A stretch of 64,000 bases of DNA from JAUSIF01 sp963711595 (GCA_963711595.1 CAVQER010000001.1:434001-498000); one strand, 5' to 3'; numbered from the stretch's first letter, positions 1 through 7,782 are shown. Made by a program: numbers and translations. The notes: generated by a model from the letters alone, not told the origin.

Positions 1-922
1 GCCGACTTCGATGGGCGGCAACTTCGTTTCGCGTCAACACTATGTGCTGCCCGACAGAAGTTGTCCCCTTCACCTCAACAGCTAGCTTTTCGTCACCCCG
101 GCTGCACTCGAAGTCGTAAGGTCTGCTCGAACTGACATCGCGAACATGCCAATTTAACTCTCGAAGGTGCGCCTTTGCTTTTCGCATTGCATGCAGTTCC
201 ACGACGCGTCTCTCAGCCGAATTCAGCCCGAACCCCTGACCAGAGCCACGCGGATTCCCCGACGCGACCCTTTCGACTTCGACGACTTCAGGGGGCGGTG
301 CAGTTGGCGCGAGCCCGAGGATTTCGGCGTCGTATATTCGCTTCAGGTAGCCCGCGAATTCGACAGCGTCTTCGAAAAGGACTTGGTCGGTCGGGATGTC
401 ATCGGCAGGGTATCGTTTGTTGAGCACACTACTTTGTTCGTAGGCATCTCCGAGATCACCCCCTTCCAATGTCATGGGCTCCACAAGTAAGGGGTTGCCG
501 TGAACAATTGGTGCGAGGACCTGTCGGCCCCACCGTACGAGCCCCGCTAACTCTTCCGCAGGTCGCGGTCTGTATTCGCCCTCAGTAAGGGTCGTCGAGC
601 CGTGACTAAGATCCAGGTACACGGCGTTGCCCGGGGCATCAAAGATATAAACGCAGTACCAACCTTTTTGGGCGCTGGGCGACCTACTCTTCGAAAAGTA
701 CCGGACCCATGGCGTGAACGACTTTCGGCCGGTCGCGTCCCGCCCACGAACCGCTAAGTCTGTTCCGTGTGGGCCTAGAGCTGATCTCAATCGATCCGCA
801 ACCAACTCGAGACGCTCGCGAATGCGCCGCCCAATAAGCTCGCCGCGGCGTCGCATAGCCGGCGTGCTAGTGTGCGCGTATTCGCGCTGAAGTTTCATGA
901 CCTCAAGTAGTTCGTCCCGCAT
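1..922 (-). CDS. MrcB-like N-terminal (DUF3578) plus DUF3883/NOV C-terminal domain protein, partial
   Basis: Reading the minus strand from ATG at 922, the frame stays open to the window edge (307 codons, no stop), so the 3' end is missing. The first ~190 residues resemble the MrcB-type DNA-recognition domain: an N-terminal helical stretch, then FTPWVRYFS, WYCVYIFD and YLDLSHG strands. The last ~50 residues, with NSAERRVVELHAM, PYDFECS and VEVKGTTS, match the start of a DUF3883 (NOV C-terminal) nuclease-like fold, where the E-V-K core is typical. MrcB-type domains bind modified DNA in type IV restriction systems; DUF3883 often ends restriction or helicase proteins. A role in DNA defence is inferred. 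Codon use is unlike the neighbours (five TTA leucines, several CTA and ATA), which suggests transfer. Further partners would lie to the left of the window. Confidence 0.75.
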   Translation of the reverse strand, partial: MRDELLEVMKLQREYAHTSTPAMRRRGELIGRRIRERLELVADRLRSALGPHGTDLAVRGRDATGRKSFTPWVRYFSKSRSPSAQKGWYCVYIFDAPGNAVYLDLSHGSTTLTEGEYRPRPAEELAGLVRWGRQVLAPIVHGNPLLVEPMTLEGGDLGDAYEQSSVLNKRYPADDIPTDQVLFEDAVEFAGYLKRIYDAEILGLAPTAPPPEVVEVERVASGNPRGSGQGFGLNSAERRVVELHAMRKAKAHLRELNWHVRDVSSSRPYDFECSRGDEKLAVEVKGTTSVGQHIVLTRNEVAAHRSR

Positions 923-1265
923 CTAATCCCCCAAAGCCGGGACAACTATAGGTCATAGCTACATTTCGGGGGGACCCCCGTCCGGCGCACAGACCCCCTT
1001 GTGCCAATGTTCGGAACCCCATGAAATCTCAGCCGTTCTAAGCGCGCTGCCATGTGAATTGCCGGGTCCTCCCCGATAGTGACAAGAAGGTGGTGTAAGG
1101 ACACTGGAATCGCGGGGTAGTCAGTCCCCGTCATAGAAGCCGCTTGGGTTCCGGGCCCCGCGCTTCGCGCGGTCCCGGAATGACGTGAGAGGAAGACCCC
1201 ACCCGGCCGCCTTCGGCGGCCACCCTCCCCTTTGGGGAGGGACGTAAGAGAAGGAGAGCGCGCAC
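923..1265. other. Intergenic region between divergent genes, with repeat fragments
   Basis: No convincing gene is visible. The left part (923-1130) should hold the promoter of the leftward MrcB-like gene. The right part contains two dispersed-repeat fragments: a palindrome at about 1147-1185 built on TTCCGGGxxCCG...CCCGGAATGACG, and a short relative of the CCCTCTCCCC repeat at about 1190-1242 with inner hairpins GGCCGCCTTCGGCGGCC and CCTCCCCTTTGGGGAGG. The ribosome-binding site of the next gene (AAGGAG, about 1251-1256) follows directly. Confidence 0.6.
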
Positions 1266-3485
1266 TTGTTCTTCCGCCGCCGCGATCGAAGGAACCAACC
1301 GGAAAAGACCGGCGCCCCCAAGGAGGCGCTGACGCCGCCGCGGACGGGGCGCTTCTCCCGCTTCCTGCTCGATCTCGACGCGCGCATCGACCACACGCTG
1401 TTCGAAATGCGCGTGTACCTGCGCACGCGCTACGACGACTTCTCCGCCTTCATGGACCGCTTCTACGTCAGCGGCCTCAAGAAATTCGGCGTCGAGATGG
1501 TCTCGGAAGGCCTCACGCTCGGCTGCGTCGGCGCGGTCGCGCTGCTCGCGCTCGCGGTGCCCGCGTTCCGCGAAACCACGGACGAGGACTGGATCAAGAA
1601 GAGCGAGCTCGCCGTCGTCTTCCTCGACCGCTACGGCAACAAGCTCGGCGAACGCGGCATCCGCCACAACAACTCCGTCCAGCTCGACGAAATGCCGGAC
1701 CACCTGATCAAGGCCGTGCTCGCCACCGAAGACCGGCGCTTCTACGAACACTTCGGCATCGACCTCCCCGGCACCTTCCGCGCGCTCACCGCGAACGTGC
1801 AGGCGCAGGGCGTCGTGCAGGGCGGCTCCTCGATCACGCAGCAGCTCGCGAAGAACCTGTTCCTCTCGAACGAGCGCACGCTCGAACGCAAGGTGAAAGA
1901 GGCGTTCCTCGCGATCTGGCTCGAGACGCGGCTCACGAAACGCGAGATCCTGAAGCTCTACCTCGACCGCGCCTATCTCGGCGGCGGCGCGTTCGGCGTC
2001 GACGGCGCCGCGCAATACTACTTCGAGAAATCCGTGCGCGACGTGAACCTCGCGGAAGCGGCGATGCTCGCGGGGCTGTTCAAGGCGCCGGCGAGATTCG
2101 CGCCGCACATCAACCTCGCCGCGGCCCGCTCCCGCGCCTCGACCGTGCTCGACAACCTCGTCGAGGCGAACTTCATGACCGAAGGCCAGGTGTTCGGCGC
2201 GCGCAGGACGCCCGCGAAATCCGTCGACCGCCGCAACGAGGGCTCGCCGAACTACTACCTCGACTGGGCGTATCGCGAGATCGCCGACACGGTCGACCGC
2301 AAGATGGCCGGCAAGACCACCGAGCGCGTGTTCGTCGTCCGCACCGGGCTCGATCCGAACATCCAGCGCGCAGCCGAGGACTCGCTCGAGTCGAACCTGC
2401 GGCAGTTCGGCAAGGACTACAACGCGTCGCAGGCGGCGATGGTGATCATGGAGCCGAACGGGCTCGTGCGCGCGATGGTCGGCGGCCGCGACTACAACGA
2501 AAGCCAGTTCAACCGCGCGCTCGACGCGCAGCGCCAGCCCGGCTCCTCGTTCAAGCCCTACGTCTACATGACCGCGCTCATCCAGGGGATGAAGCCGACG
2601 GACATTTTGCTCGACACGCCTTATTGCAACGGCAACTGGTGCCCGAAGAACTACGCGGGCGGCTACTCGGGGCCGGTGAGCATGCTGAACGCGCTCACGC
2701 GCTCGATCAACATCCCGGCCGTGCGCGTCGCCGATCGCGTCGGCCGCCAGCGCATCGTCGAGACCATGCGCAAGATGGGGGTCACGAGCGAGATCATCAT
2801 CAGCGCGCCGCTGCCGCTCGGCGCGGCCGACCTCACGGTGCTCGAGCACACGCGGGCGTACGCGCATTTCGCGAGCGGGGGCTTGTCGGTCGACAGCCAC
2901 GCGGCGATCGAGATCAGGACGCCCCTCGGCGAGCTCGTGTGGCAGCACGACCGCGACGCGCCGCAGCGCACGCAGATCCTGCCGCGGCGAGCGGTCGAAG
3001 ACATGAACATGATGCTGCACAACGCGGTCGAGAACGGCACCGGCCGGCGCGCGCGCATCGACGGCTTCTTCGTCACGGGCAAGACCGGCACCACGAACGC
3101 CTACCGCGACGCCTGGTTCATGGGCTACACGGGGAATTACGTCGGCGGTGTCTGGGTCGGCAACGACGACTACCGGCCGACGCAGCGGATGACCGGCGGC
3201 TCGCTCCCCGCGATGATCTGGCAAAAGGCCATGGCCTATGCCCACCAGGGCGTCGAGCCCCTGCCCGTCCCGGGCCTCAAGGGCACGCCGCCCGCGACGG
3301 GTGTCCCGCTCGTCGCGAACCCGGCCTTGCCGGAACGGCGGCCGACCACGCTCAACACGCGCTCCGTCGAGCGGCTGCTCCGGATCGAGAAAATGCTGCG
3401 CGACGCGGCGCCGGTGCAAACGCCGCCGCTCGCCGGCCAGCCGGAGCGTCGCGCGGCTTCGCCTGTGGGTATTCAGGGGAATTGA
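1266..3485 (+). CDS. Penicillin-binding protein 1A family (bifunctional class A PBP)
   Basis: This is a bifunctional peptidoglycan glycosyltransferase/DD-transpeptidase that polymerises and cross-links lipid II in the periplasm. The 739-residue protein has a ~75-residue charged cytoplasmic head, one membrane anchor at about residues 82-101, then the GT51 domain with EDRRFYEHFGID (~155) carrying the catalytic Glu and QGGSSITQQLAKN (~185). The transpeptidase domain shows SSFKP (active-site Ser ~430), SIN (~480) and KTGTT (~606), so all three transpeptidase motifs are intact. The start is TTG at 1266, about nine bases after AAGGAG; no better in-frame ATG exists near the conserved head. It stands alone between repeats. 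It is one of several PBP1A-like paralogues usual in Hyphomicrobiales, so I give no symbol. Confidence 0.95.
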   Translation: MFFRRRDRRNQPEKTGAPKEALTPPRTGRFSRFLLDLDARIDHTLFEMRVYLRTRYDDFSAFMDRFYVSGLKKFGVEMVSEGLTLGCVGAVALLALAVPAFRETTDEDWIKKSELAVVFLDRYGNKLGERGIRHNNSVQLDEMPDHLIKAVLATEDRRFYEHFGIDLPGTFRALTANVQAQGVVQGGSSITQQLAKNLFLSNERTLERKVKEAFLAIWLETRLTKREILKLYLDRAYLGGGAFGVDGAAQYYFEKSVRDVNLAEAAMLAGLFKAPARFAPHINLAAARSRASTVLDNLVEANFMTEGQVFGARRTPAKSVDRRNEGSPNYYLDWAYREIADTVDRKMAGKTTERVFVVRTGLDPNIQRAAEDSLESNLRQFGKDYNASQAAMVIMEPNGLVRAMVGGRDYNESQFNRALDAQRQPGSSFKPYVYMTALIQGMKPTDILLDTPYCNGNWCPKNYAGGYSGPVSMLNALTRSINIPAVRVADRVGRQRIVETMRKMGVTSEIIISAPLPLGAADLTVLEHTRAYAHFASGGLSVDSHAAIEIRTPLGELVWQHDRDAPQRTQILPRRAVEDMNMMLHNAVENGTGRRARIDGFFVTGKTGTTNAYRDAWFMGYTGNYVGGVWVGNDDYRPTQRMTGGSLPAMIWQKAMAYAHQGVEPLPVPGLKGTPPATGVPLVANPALPERRPTTLNTRSVERLLRIEKMLRDAAPVQTPPLAGQPERRAASPVGIQGN

Positions 3486-3572
3486 TCCCGGGTCTGCAGC
3501 GCAGCGTAAAACGCTGCGCCGCGCCCGGGACGCGTTCGCTAACGCGAACGCGATTGACGGCCGACGTGCCGT

Positions 3573-3722
3573 TCCCTCTCCCCGTTTACGGGGAGAGGGT
3601 GGCGAGCGCCGAGTGAAACGAGGCGCGAGCCGGGTGAGGGGCTTCGGGCACATGGCCCCTCACCCGCCTCGCCGCGCCAAACGCGGCTCGGCACCCTCTC
3701 CCCGCTTACGCGGGGAGAGGGA
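3573..3722. repeat. Long palindromic element, CCCTCTCCCC family, copy A
   Basis: This is an imperfect ~150-base palindrome. The left arm starts TCCCTCTCCCCG, forms its own hairpin (CCTCTCCCCGTTTACGGGGA), continues GGTGGCGAGCGC and ends GAGCCGGGTGAGGGGC. After a spacer of about twelve bases the right arm mirrors it: GCCCCTCACCCGCCTC, then GGCACCCTCTCCCCGC and the closing GGGGAGAGGGA. The same arrangement recurs at 7382-7532 and 12350-12560, and in expanded form around the DUF559 gene at 5115-5680. No target duplication is obvious. Confidence 0.85.
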
Positions 3723-3764
3723 TTTGACGCGCAGCGCGGCGCGCCGCATTTATTCCCCTTCCTT

Positions 3765-3790
3765 ACCTCTCCCCGCTTGCGGGGAGAGGT
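3765..3790. repeat. Solo hairpin of the CCCTCTCCCC repeat family
   Basis: A single 26-base hairpin, ACCTCTCCCCGCTTG followed by CGGGGAGAGGT, equal to one inner hairpin of the longer element just upstream. It ends 17 bases before the TTG start of the DUF1214 gene, so it sits in that gene's leader. Confidence 0.75.
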
Positions 3791-3807
3791 GAAGTAGAGA
3801 GACCACC

Positions 3808-4383
3808 TTGCGCGCGATCGTCCTCCTCATCGCCCTCGCCATCGGCACCGTGACCGGGCTCGGCCTGACCTGGCTCGCGTCGGCGCGCAGCAACGGCTTC
3901 GGCGCGGTGCAGCTCGGCGCCTGGCAGGTGTGGCCGCGCAACGGCACCGCGGACGCGGACCCCTACGCGCGCGCGGCGTTCGCCCGCTCGGGCGAGCTGC
4001 CGGTGGAGCGCGCCGACGGCCTCGTGTTCGAGGCGAGCAGCACCGACAGCGGTGCCGCGCTCGACGGCCGCTGCGAGACGCGCGTGAAGGGCAAGCTCCC
4101 GCCCGCGCGCTTCTGGACGCTCACGGTCTATGACTCGCGCGGCCGGCTGATCGACAATGCGGCCGAACGCTACGGCTTCAACAGCAGCGAGATCGTCTGG
4201 AACCAGGACAACACGTTCGAGATCGTGCTCGCGCCGCGCGCGCGCGCCGGCAACTGGCTCCCCACGGGCGAACGCGACCGTGTCGTGCTGCTGCTCCGGC
4301 TCTATGACGCGCCGGTCGGCCTCGCCACGCGCTCGGGCGAGCAGGTGGAAGTGCCGAAGATCACGCAGGTGCTGTGCCCATGA
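3808..4383 (+). CDS. DUF1214 domain-containing membrane-anchored protein
   Basis: The 191-residue protein starts with a hydrophobic anchor (residues ~2-25, IVLLIALAIGTVTGLGLTWL) and continues as a periplasmic domain with the features of DUF1214: WTLTVYDSRGRLIDN, SSEIVWNQD and a C-terminal stretch ending in the V-L-C-P seen in short alphaproteobacterial members. DUF1214 often forms the C-terminal half of longer DUF1254-DUF1214 proteins; here the two halves are separate neighbouring genes, this one first and DUF1254 next. The start is TTG at 3808; it places the anchor at the N-terminus. The biochemical function is unknown; an envelope location is inferred from the anchor. Confidence 0.85.
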   Translation: MRAIVLLIALAIGTVTGLGLTWLASARSNGFGAVQLGAWQVWPRNGTADADPYARAAFARSGELPVERADGLVFEASSTDSGAALDGRCETRVKGKLPPARFWTLTVYDSRGRLIDNAAERYGFNSSEIVWNQDNTFEIVLAPRARAGNWLPTGERDRVVLLLRLYDAPVGLATRSGEQVEVPKITQVLCP

Positions 4384-4397
4384 GCACGCTTCAATTC

Positions 4398-4490
4398 GTC
4401 ATGCCCGCACTTGTTGCGGGCATCCACGCCTTCCTTCCGTCATCGCCATACGAAAAGGCGTGGATGGCCGGGACAAGCCCGGCCATGACG
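4398..4490. repeat. Two units of the CGTCAT...ATCCACG dispersed palindrome, in opposite orientation
   Basis: Unit one (4398-4428) reads CGTCATGCCCGC...GCGGGCATCCACG. Unit two (4459-4490) reads CGTGGATGGCCGGGAC...CCCGGCCATGACG. The units are inverted relative to one another and separated by 30 bases, so the pair can also fold on itself. They sit between the DUF1214 and DUF1254 genes. Confidence 0.8.
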
Positions 4491-4516
4491 CGGTGGGCCA
4501 TGGCATGGAACGCCGC

Positions 4517-5062
4517 ATGAAAATCGACCCCCTCCCGATCGCGGTCGGCGTCGTGCTCGGCGGGCTCGTGCATCTCACGACCGTGCTCGCGCTGCCGCGC
4601 CTCGCGCTGGAGGACGCCTACACGCGGATCGAGCGGCTCGGCCCCGCGAACGAGGTGCAGGTGCTGCCGCAGCCGACGCCGTTCGAGGCGGTGCTGCCGC
4701 GCCTCGACCCCGCGTTCGTGCACGCGGCGTGCCGCTACGATCTTTCGGAGAATCCGATCCGCATCGTGATCCCGCTCGCGCAGGATTACATGTCGGTCTC
4801 CTTCTATACGCGGCACGGGTTGCCGTACTACGCGCTGAACGACCGCTCGGCGGCGCAGCGCGTCATCGACCTGCAGCTGATGACGCCGGCGCAGCGCGCG
4901 GCACTTCCCGCGGACGAGGAGATCACCGCGGCCGACCGGCTGATCGTGGAATCGCCGACGCTCGAGGGGGTCGTGTTCGTGCGCGCGTTCGTGCGCGAGC
5001 ACGGGGAGTTCGAGGCGGTGAAGGCGCGCCTCACCGACGCGCGATGCACGGAGATGCGGTAA
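4517..5062 (+). CDS. DUF1254 domain-containing membrane-anchored protein
   Basis: The 181-residue product begins with a hydrophobic segment (PLPIAVGVVLGGLVHLTTVL) followed by a compact DUF1254-type domain: DAYTRIERLG near residue 33, then the DPAFVHAACRYDL and PLAQDYMSVSFYTRHG segments. I chose ATG 4517 because it directly precedes the hydrophobic anchor; ATG 4505 in the same frame (four residues longer) is possible. It follows the DUF1214 gene and probably shares its transcript and role despite the inserted repeat pair. The activity of the family is not known; membrane anchoring with an external domain is an inference. Confidence 0.85.
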   Translation: MKIDPLPIAVGVVLGGLVHLTTVLALPRLALEDAYTRIERLGPANEVQVLPQPTPFEAVLPRLDPAFVHAACRYDLSENPIRIVIPLAQDYMSVSFYTRHGLPYYALNDRSAAQRVIDLQLMTPAQRAALPADEEITAADRLIVESPTLEGVVFVRAFVREHGEFEAVKARLTDARCTEMR

Positions 5063-5114
5063 GCCCGCCTCGCCCTCCCCGCTTCGCAGGAGAGCCACAT
5101 GGCATCGGTTGTGC

Positions 5115-5680
5115 TTCCCTCTCCCCGCTTAGCGCGGGCAGAGGGTGGCAGAGCCCGCTGCAAGCGGGCATTGCCGGGTGAGGGGCAATGCGCGGACCGA
5201 ACCGGCGCAGTGTGCGGCTAAAGCGCCGTCTTCGGCAGCACGCTACCGACGCAGAAATGAAACTCTGGTTCGCATTACGCGATCGCCGGCTCAATGGATT
5301 GAAGTTTGTACGGCAAGAGGCAGTTGGCACGTTCGTGGTCGATTTCCTTTGCCGTGCGAAAAAGTTGGTCATCGAAGTCGACGGCGGACAACATGCCGAG
5401 AGCGCGAGTGACCGTATGCGCGACGCGTTTCTCACGTCGGAGGGCTACAGGGTGATGCGGTTCTGGAATTCCGACGTACTGAAAAGCATGGACGGAGTAT
5501 TGGAGACAATCTCGCAGGGCGGAGACCGCGATAGAGCATTCTCCTGCCCCTCACCCGGCTCGTGCCTCGCTGCTCGGCCTCGCCACCCGCTCCCCGCCTG
5601 CCGCGCCGGGACGCGTAAGGCGCGGACTGGCATCGCCACTCTGGCTTGCTCGCGTCGCTCGCAAGCACGGCGGGAGAGGG
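5115..5680 (+). mobile_element. Candidate repeat-bounded element: DUF559 nuclease gene between inverted palindromic arms
   Basis: The left arm (5115-5187) reads TTCCCTCTCCCCGCTT...GAGGGTGGC...CCGGGTGAGGGGC and the right arm (5545-5680) reads TGCCCCTCACCCGGCTC...CTCCCCGCC...GGCGGGAGAGGG. These are the two halves of the dispersed element seen in complete, non-coding form at 3573, 7382 and 12350, but here the short central spacer is replaced by the nuclease gene. The left arm also supplies a GAGGGG ribosome-binding sequence just before the ATG at 5188. That this is a mobile unit, or the parent of the short copies, is my inference; arm similarity is imperfect and no target duplication was found. 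Confidence 0.45.
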
Positions 5681-5760
5681 TCTTGAGTGTTGCGCCCCGG
5701 AATGACGATTTTTTCACTGCACATGTAACGGGCTTGGCGGCCGGGGTCACGCAGGCGTAG
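5188..5760 (+). CDS. DUF559 family (Vsr-like) endonuclease-fold protein with repeat-derived tail
   Basis: Residues 1-112 form a full DUF559 domain, related to very-short-patch-repair endonucleases: TDAEMKLWFALRDRRL (~20-35), VDFLC with Asp52, IEVDGGQH with Glu63 and Asp65 (the PD-(D/E)xK-like core), then YRVMRFWN (~87-94). The usual family length is 110-130 residues. Here the frame continues to 190 residues because there is no stop before the right palindromic arm, so residues ~120 onward are translated repeat sequence and probably not functional. The ATG lies six bases after GAGGGG in the left repeat arm. Nuclease activity is inferred from the fold; the substrate is unknown. Confidence 0.85.
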   Translation: MRGPNRRSVRLKRRLRQHATDAEMKLWFALRDRRLNGLKFVRQEAVGTFVVDFLCRAKKLVIEVDGGQHAESASDRMRDAFLTSEGYRVMRFWNSDVLKSMDGVLETISQGGDRDRAFSCPSPGSCLAARPRHPLPACRAGTRKARTGIATLACSRRSQARRERVLSVAPRNDDFFTAHVTGLAAGVTQA

Positions 5761-5790
5761 GCTTTCGCGCCGGGAATTCAGGAGTAACCC

Positions 5791-6285
5791 ATGATCCTCG
5801 GTATGAGCCCGCTCTTGTTCGTGCACGTGGTGCTGAGCCTCGTCGGCATCGTCTCGGGATTCATCGTGGTGGCCGGATTCCTGCGCTCGCAGCAACGCGC
5901 CGGCTGGGCCGCGATCTTTCTGCTGAGCACGCTCGCGACGAGCCTCACCGGATTTCCGCTTCCCGCCGATCGCCTGCTCCCCTCGCACATCGTCGGGATC
6001 CTTTCGCTCGTCGTGCTCGCGGCGGCGATCGCCGCGCTCTATCTCTTTCACCTCGCCGGCAGCTGGCGCTGGATCTACGTGATCGGCTCGGTGACCGCGC
6101 TCTATTTCAACTTCTTCGTGCTCGTGGTGCAGGCATTCCGCCGGATTCCGGCGCTGCATGCGCTCGCGCCCACGGAATCCGAAGCGCCGTTTGCGATCGT
6201 GCAGGGCCTCGTCCTCATTGCCTTCGTGGTGCTCGGGATCGCCGCCACGCGCGCGTTTCGGGTGGGCTCGCCCTTGCCGGCATAG
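5791..6285 (+). CDS. Four-helix integral membrane protein of unknown function
   Basis: The 164-residue protein is almost entirely membrane: helices at about residues 8-28 (LFVHVVLSLVGIVSGFIVVAG), 40-58, 66-92 and 98-117, plus a C-terminal helix at about 135-155 (AIVQGLVLIAFVVLGIAAT), so four to five segments. A good ribosome-binding site (CAGGAG) precedes the ATG by about seven bases. I do not recognise a named family. The lack of charged residues in the helices argues against a transporter of ions or sugars. No obvious operon partner: repeats lie upstream and a secreted hydrolase lies downstream. Confidence 0.75.
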   Translation: MILGMSPLLFVHVVLSLVGIVSGFIVVAGFLRSQQRAGWAAIFLLSTLATSLTGFPLPADRLLPSHIVGILSLVVLAAAIAALYLFHLAGSWRWIYVIGSVTALYFNFFVLVVQAFRRIPALHALAPTESEAPFAIVQGLVLIAFVVLGIAATRAFRVGSPLPA

Positions 6286-6334
6286 GGGTTTACCTGCCTT
6301 ACTGTTCGGGGGCGTTTCTACTGGGGGGAAATCC

Positions 6335-7377
6335 ATGCATTCAAGAAGCGTTATTGCACGCGCTGGCCTGCGCGCTGGCCATGGTCCGTCTGTTCCGGCG
6401 CTGCATATGCGCAAGCCGTGACCGCCGACTTCAGCAAGGGCGAGCCGAACGGGAAGTACACGTTCGCAAGCGCCACGCCGAAAACGCTGCCGGATCTCGT
6501 GAAGGGCGTCGGGCTCGATCAGACGACCAACATCGCCGGCCATCTGTTCCTGCCGAAGGGCAAGGAAAAGGAGAAGGTCCCCGCCGTCATCCTGATGCAC
6601 GGCTCGGGCGGCATCTACAGCGCGATGCTCGAGTTCTGGCCGAAGCAATTCAACGACGCCGGCATCGCGGTATTCTCCGTCGATTCCTTCGGGCCGCGCG
6701 GCGTGAAGAGCACGGCCGACGACCAGTCGCAGGTGCCGTTCGCCGCCGATCTCGTCGACGCGTTCGCGGCGCTGAAGCTGCTCGCCACGCATCCGCGCAT
6801 CGATCCGCAACGCATCGCGATCATGGGGTTCTCGCGCGGCGGCAACACGGCCTGGCGCGCGGGGGTGGAGCGCATCGTCGCCGCACAAAAGCTGCCGGAC
6901 AATTTGCGGTTCGCGGCGCACATCCCGCTCTATGCGGGCGGCTGCACGGGAGTGCTGCGGCTGCAGGTGAAGCCCGGAATTTTCGGGAAAGCGCCGATGC
7001 TGTTCATCCACGGCGACGCCGACGACTACACGCCAATCGCGCCATGCCAGGAGTTCGCGAGCGCGATCGGCAAGGCCGGGACGCCCGTCGAGTTCATCAC
7101 GTTGAAGGGCGCGCGCCACAAGTTCGACCAGGACGACCAGAAGCTCCTGTTCGTGAAGGGCGCGCAGCGGTCCGCCGCGGACTGCCCGCTCGAGATCGAC
7201 ATCGAGAACTTCTGGGCCTTCGACCGCTCGAACGGCCAGCGCGTGCAGGGCGAGGCGTTTCAGGCGATGCAGAAGAAGTGCGTCTTGCTCGGGGCGAGCG
7301 TCCAGGGGAACACGGCCGCCCGCAACGAGGCGGCCAAGGCCGCGGTCGGATTCCTGCGTAAGGTGTTTGCGCTGTAG
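6335..7377 (+). CDS. Dienelactone hydrolase family protein, exported, signal peptide frameshifted
   Basis: The body (from GTG 6418, 319 residues) is an alpha/beta hydrolase of the dienelactone hydrolase type: VILMHGSGG (oxyanion region, ~60), the nucleophile elbow MGFSRGGN (Ser ~139), acid residue in HGDADDYTP (~200) and the catalytic His in GARHKFD (~233). The sequence before 6418 explains the start: ATG 6335 has a strong GGGGGGAA site, and a Sec signal peptide (MHSRSVIA, ALACALAMV, SGAAYAQA) can be read there only by crossing three frames, that is with two single-base gains (about 6357 and 6393). Cleavage after AQA would precede VTADFSKG. So the native protein is probably periplasmic. The substrate is not known. 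Confidence 0.8.
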
Positions 7378-7381
7378 TAAA

Positions 7382-7532
7382 TCCCTCTCCCCGTTTACGG
7401 GGAGAGGGTGGCGAGCGCGAAAGCGCGAGCCGGGTGAGGGGCGTTTGCACTCGCGGCCCCTCACCCGCCTCCCCGGCACTCGCTTTGCTCGGCCGGGTCG
7501 GCACCCTCTCCCCGCTCACGCGGGGAGAGGGA
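7382..7532. repeat. Long palindromic element, CCCTCTCCCC family, copy C
   Basis: A complete copy starting four bases after the hydrolase stop. It has the same outer TCCCTCTCCCCG...GGGGAGAGGGA ends, the inner GAGCCGGGTGAGGGGC/GCCCCTCACCCGCCTC pair and a short spacer as copy A. Placed directly behind a stop codon, its left hairpin may act as a transcription or mRNA-decay barrier. Confidence 0.85.
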
Positions 7533-7782
7533 TTCTCGCGCCGACAAAGCGAGCACGACAGCAATCACGAACGTTTGCGCCCACGCTGCGCGGCATAGCT
7601 GCCCTGCGCCGGTGTTCGTACTGACAAGCGGACCCCGCCCCGGTAGAGTTCTTCCGGGCGGTCATCCACCTGCAAGACAGCCGGCACCCGACCCGCACCC
7701 AACTCGGGCTTGCCCGAGTTGCGCATTTAAAAATGGCCCAAGTCGGATATATCCGACTTGGGCGCATTCATCGGAGGAAAGT
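7533..7782. other. Leader region of the exported methyltransferase
   Basis: No gene is seen. The first 165 bases have no strong feature. The end holds two hairpins (7701-7720 and 7737-7762) and then the ribosome-binding site GGAGGAAA at 7773-7780 for the ATG at 7783. A promoter should lie here, because the gene upstream is separated by a complete palindromic repeat. Confidence 0.5.
7701..7762. repeat. Paired palindromes in the methyltransferase leader
   Basis: The first palindrome is AACTCGGGCTTGCCCGAGTT (nine-base arms, loop TT). The second is a perfect 26-base palindrome at 7737-7762 with half-site CCCAAGTCGGATA. Each is followed by GCGCATT, so the unit 'hairpin plus GCGCATT' occurs twice within 70 bases. 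The second lies eleven bases before the ribosome-binding site. It may be an operator, an mRNA hairpin or another dispersed repeat; the sequence alone does not decide. Confidence 0.75.

Larger units (their letters stand above)
3486..3807. other. Intergenic stretch filled by palindromic repeats
   Basis: This gap of 322 bases holds no gene. It contains one complete ~150-base double-hairpin element (3573-3722) and a separate single hairpin (3765-3790). A shorter inverted repeat around 3495-3545 (GCAGCGTAAAACGCTGC, and ACGCGTTCGCTAACGCGAACGCG) lies directly after the PBP stop and could end transcription, although no T-run follows it. Confidence 0.6.

Noticed and set aside
1232..3616. A second long plus-strand frame overlapping the penicillin-binding protein
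   Set aside because: It is Arg/Ala-rich low-complexity sequence in a shifted frame; the overlapping frame has all PBP motifs.
1131..3653. Very long open frame (840 codons) on the minus strand opposite the penicillin-binding protein
   Set aside because: It mirrors the plus-strand gene codon by codon, is Arg/Asp/Val-rich as antisense of GC-rich genes usually is, and has no ribosome-binding site or recognisable domain.
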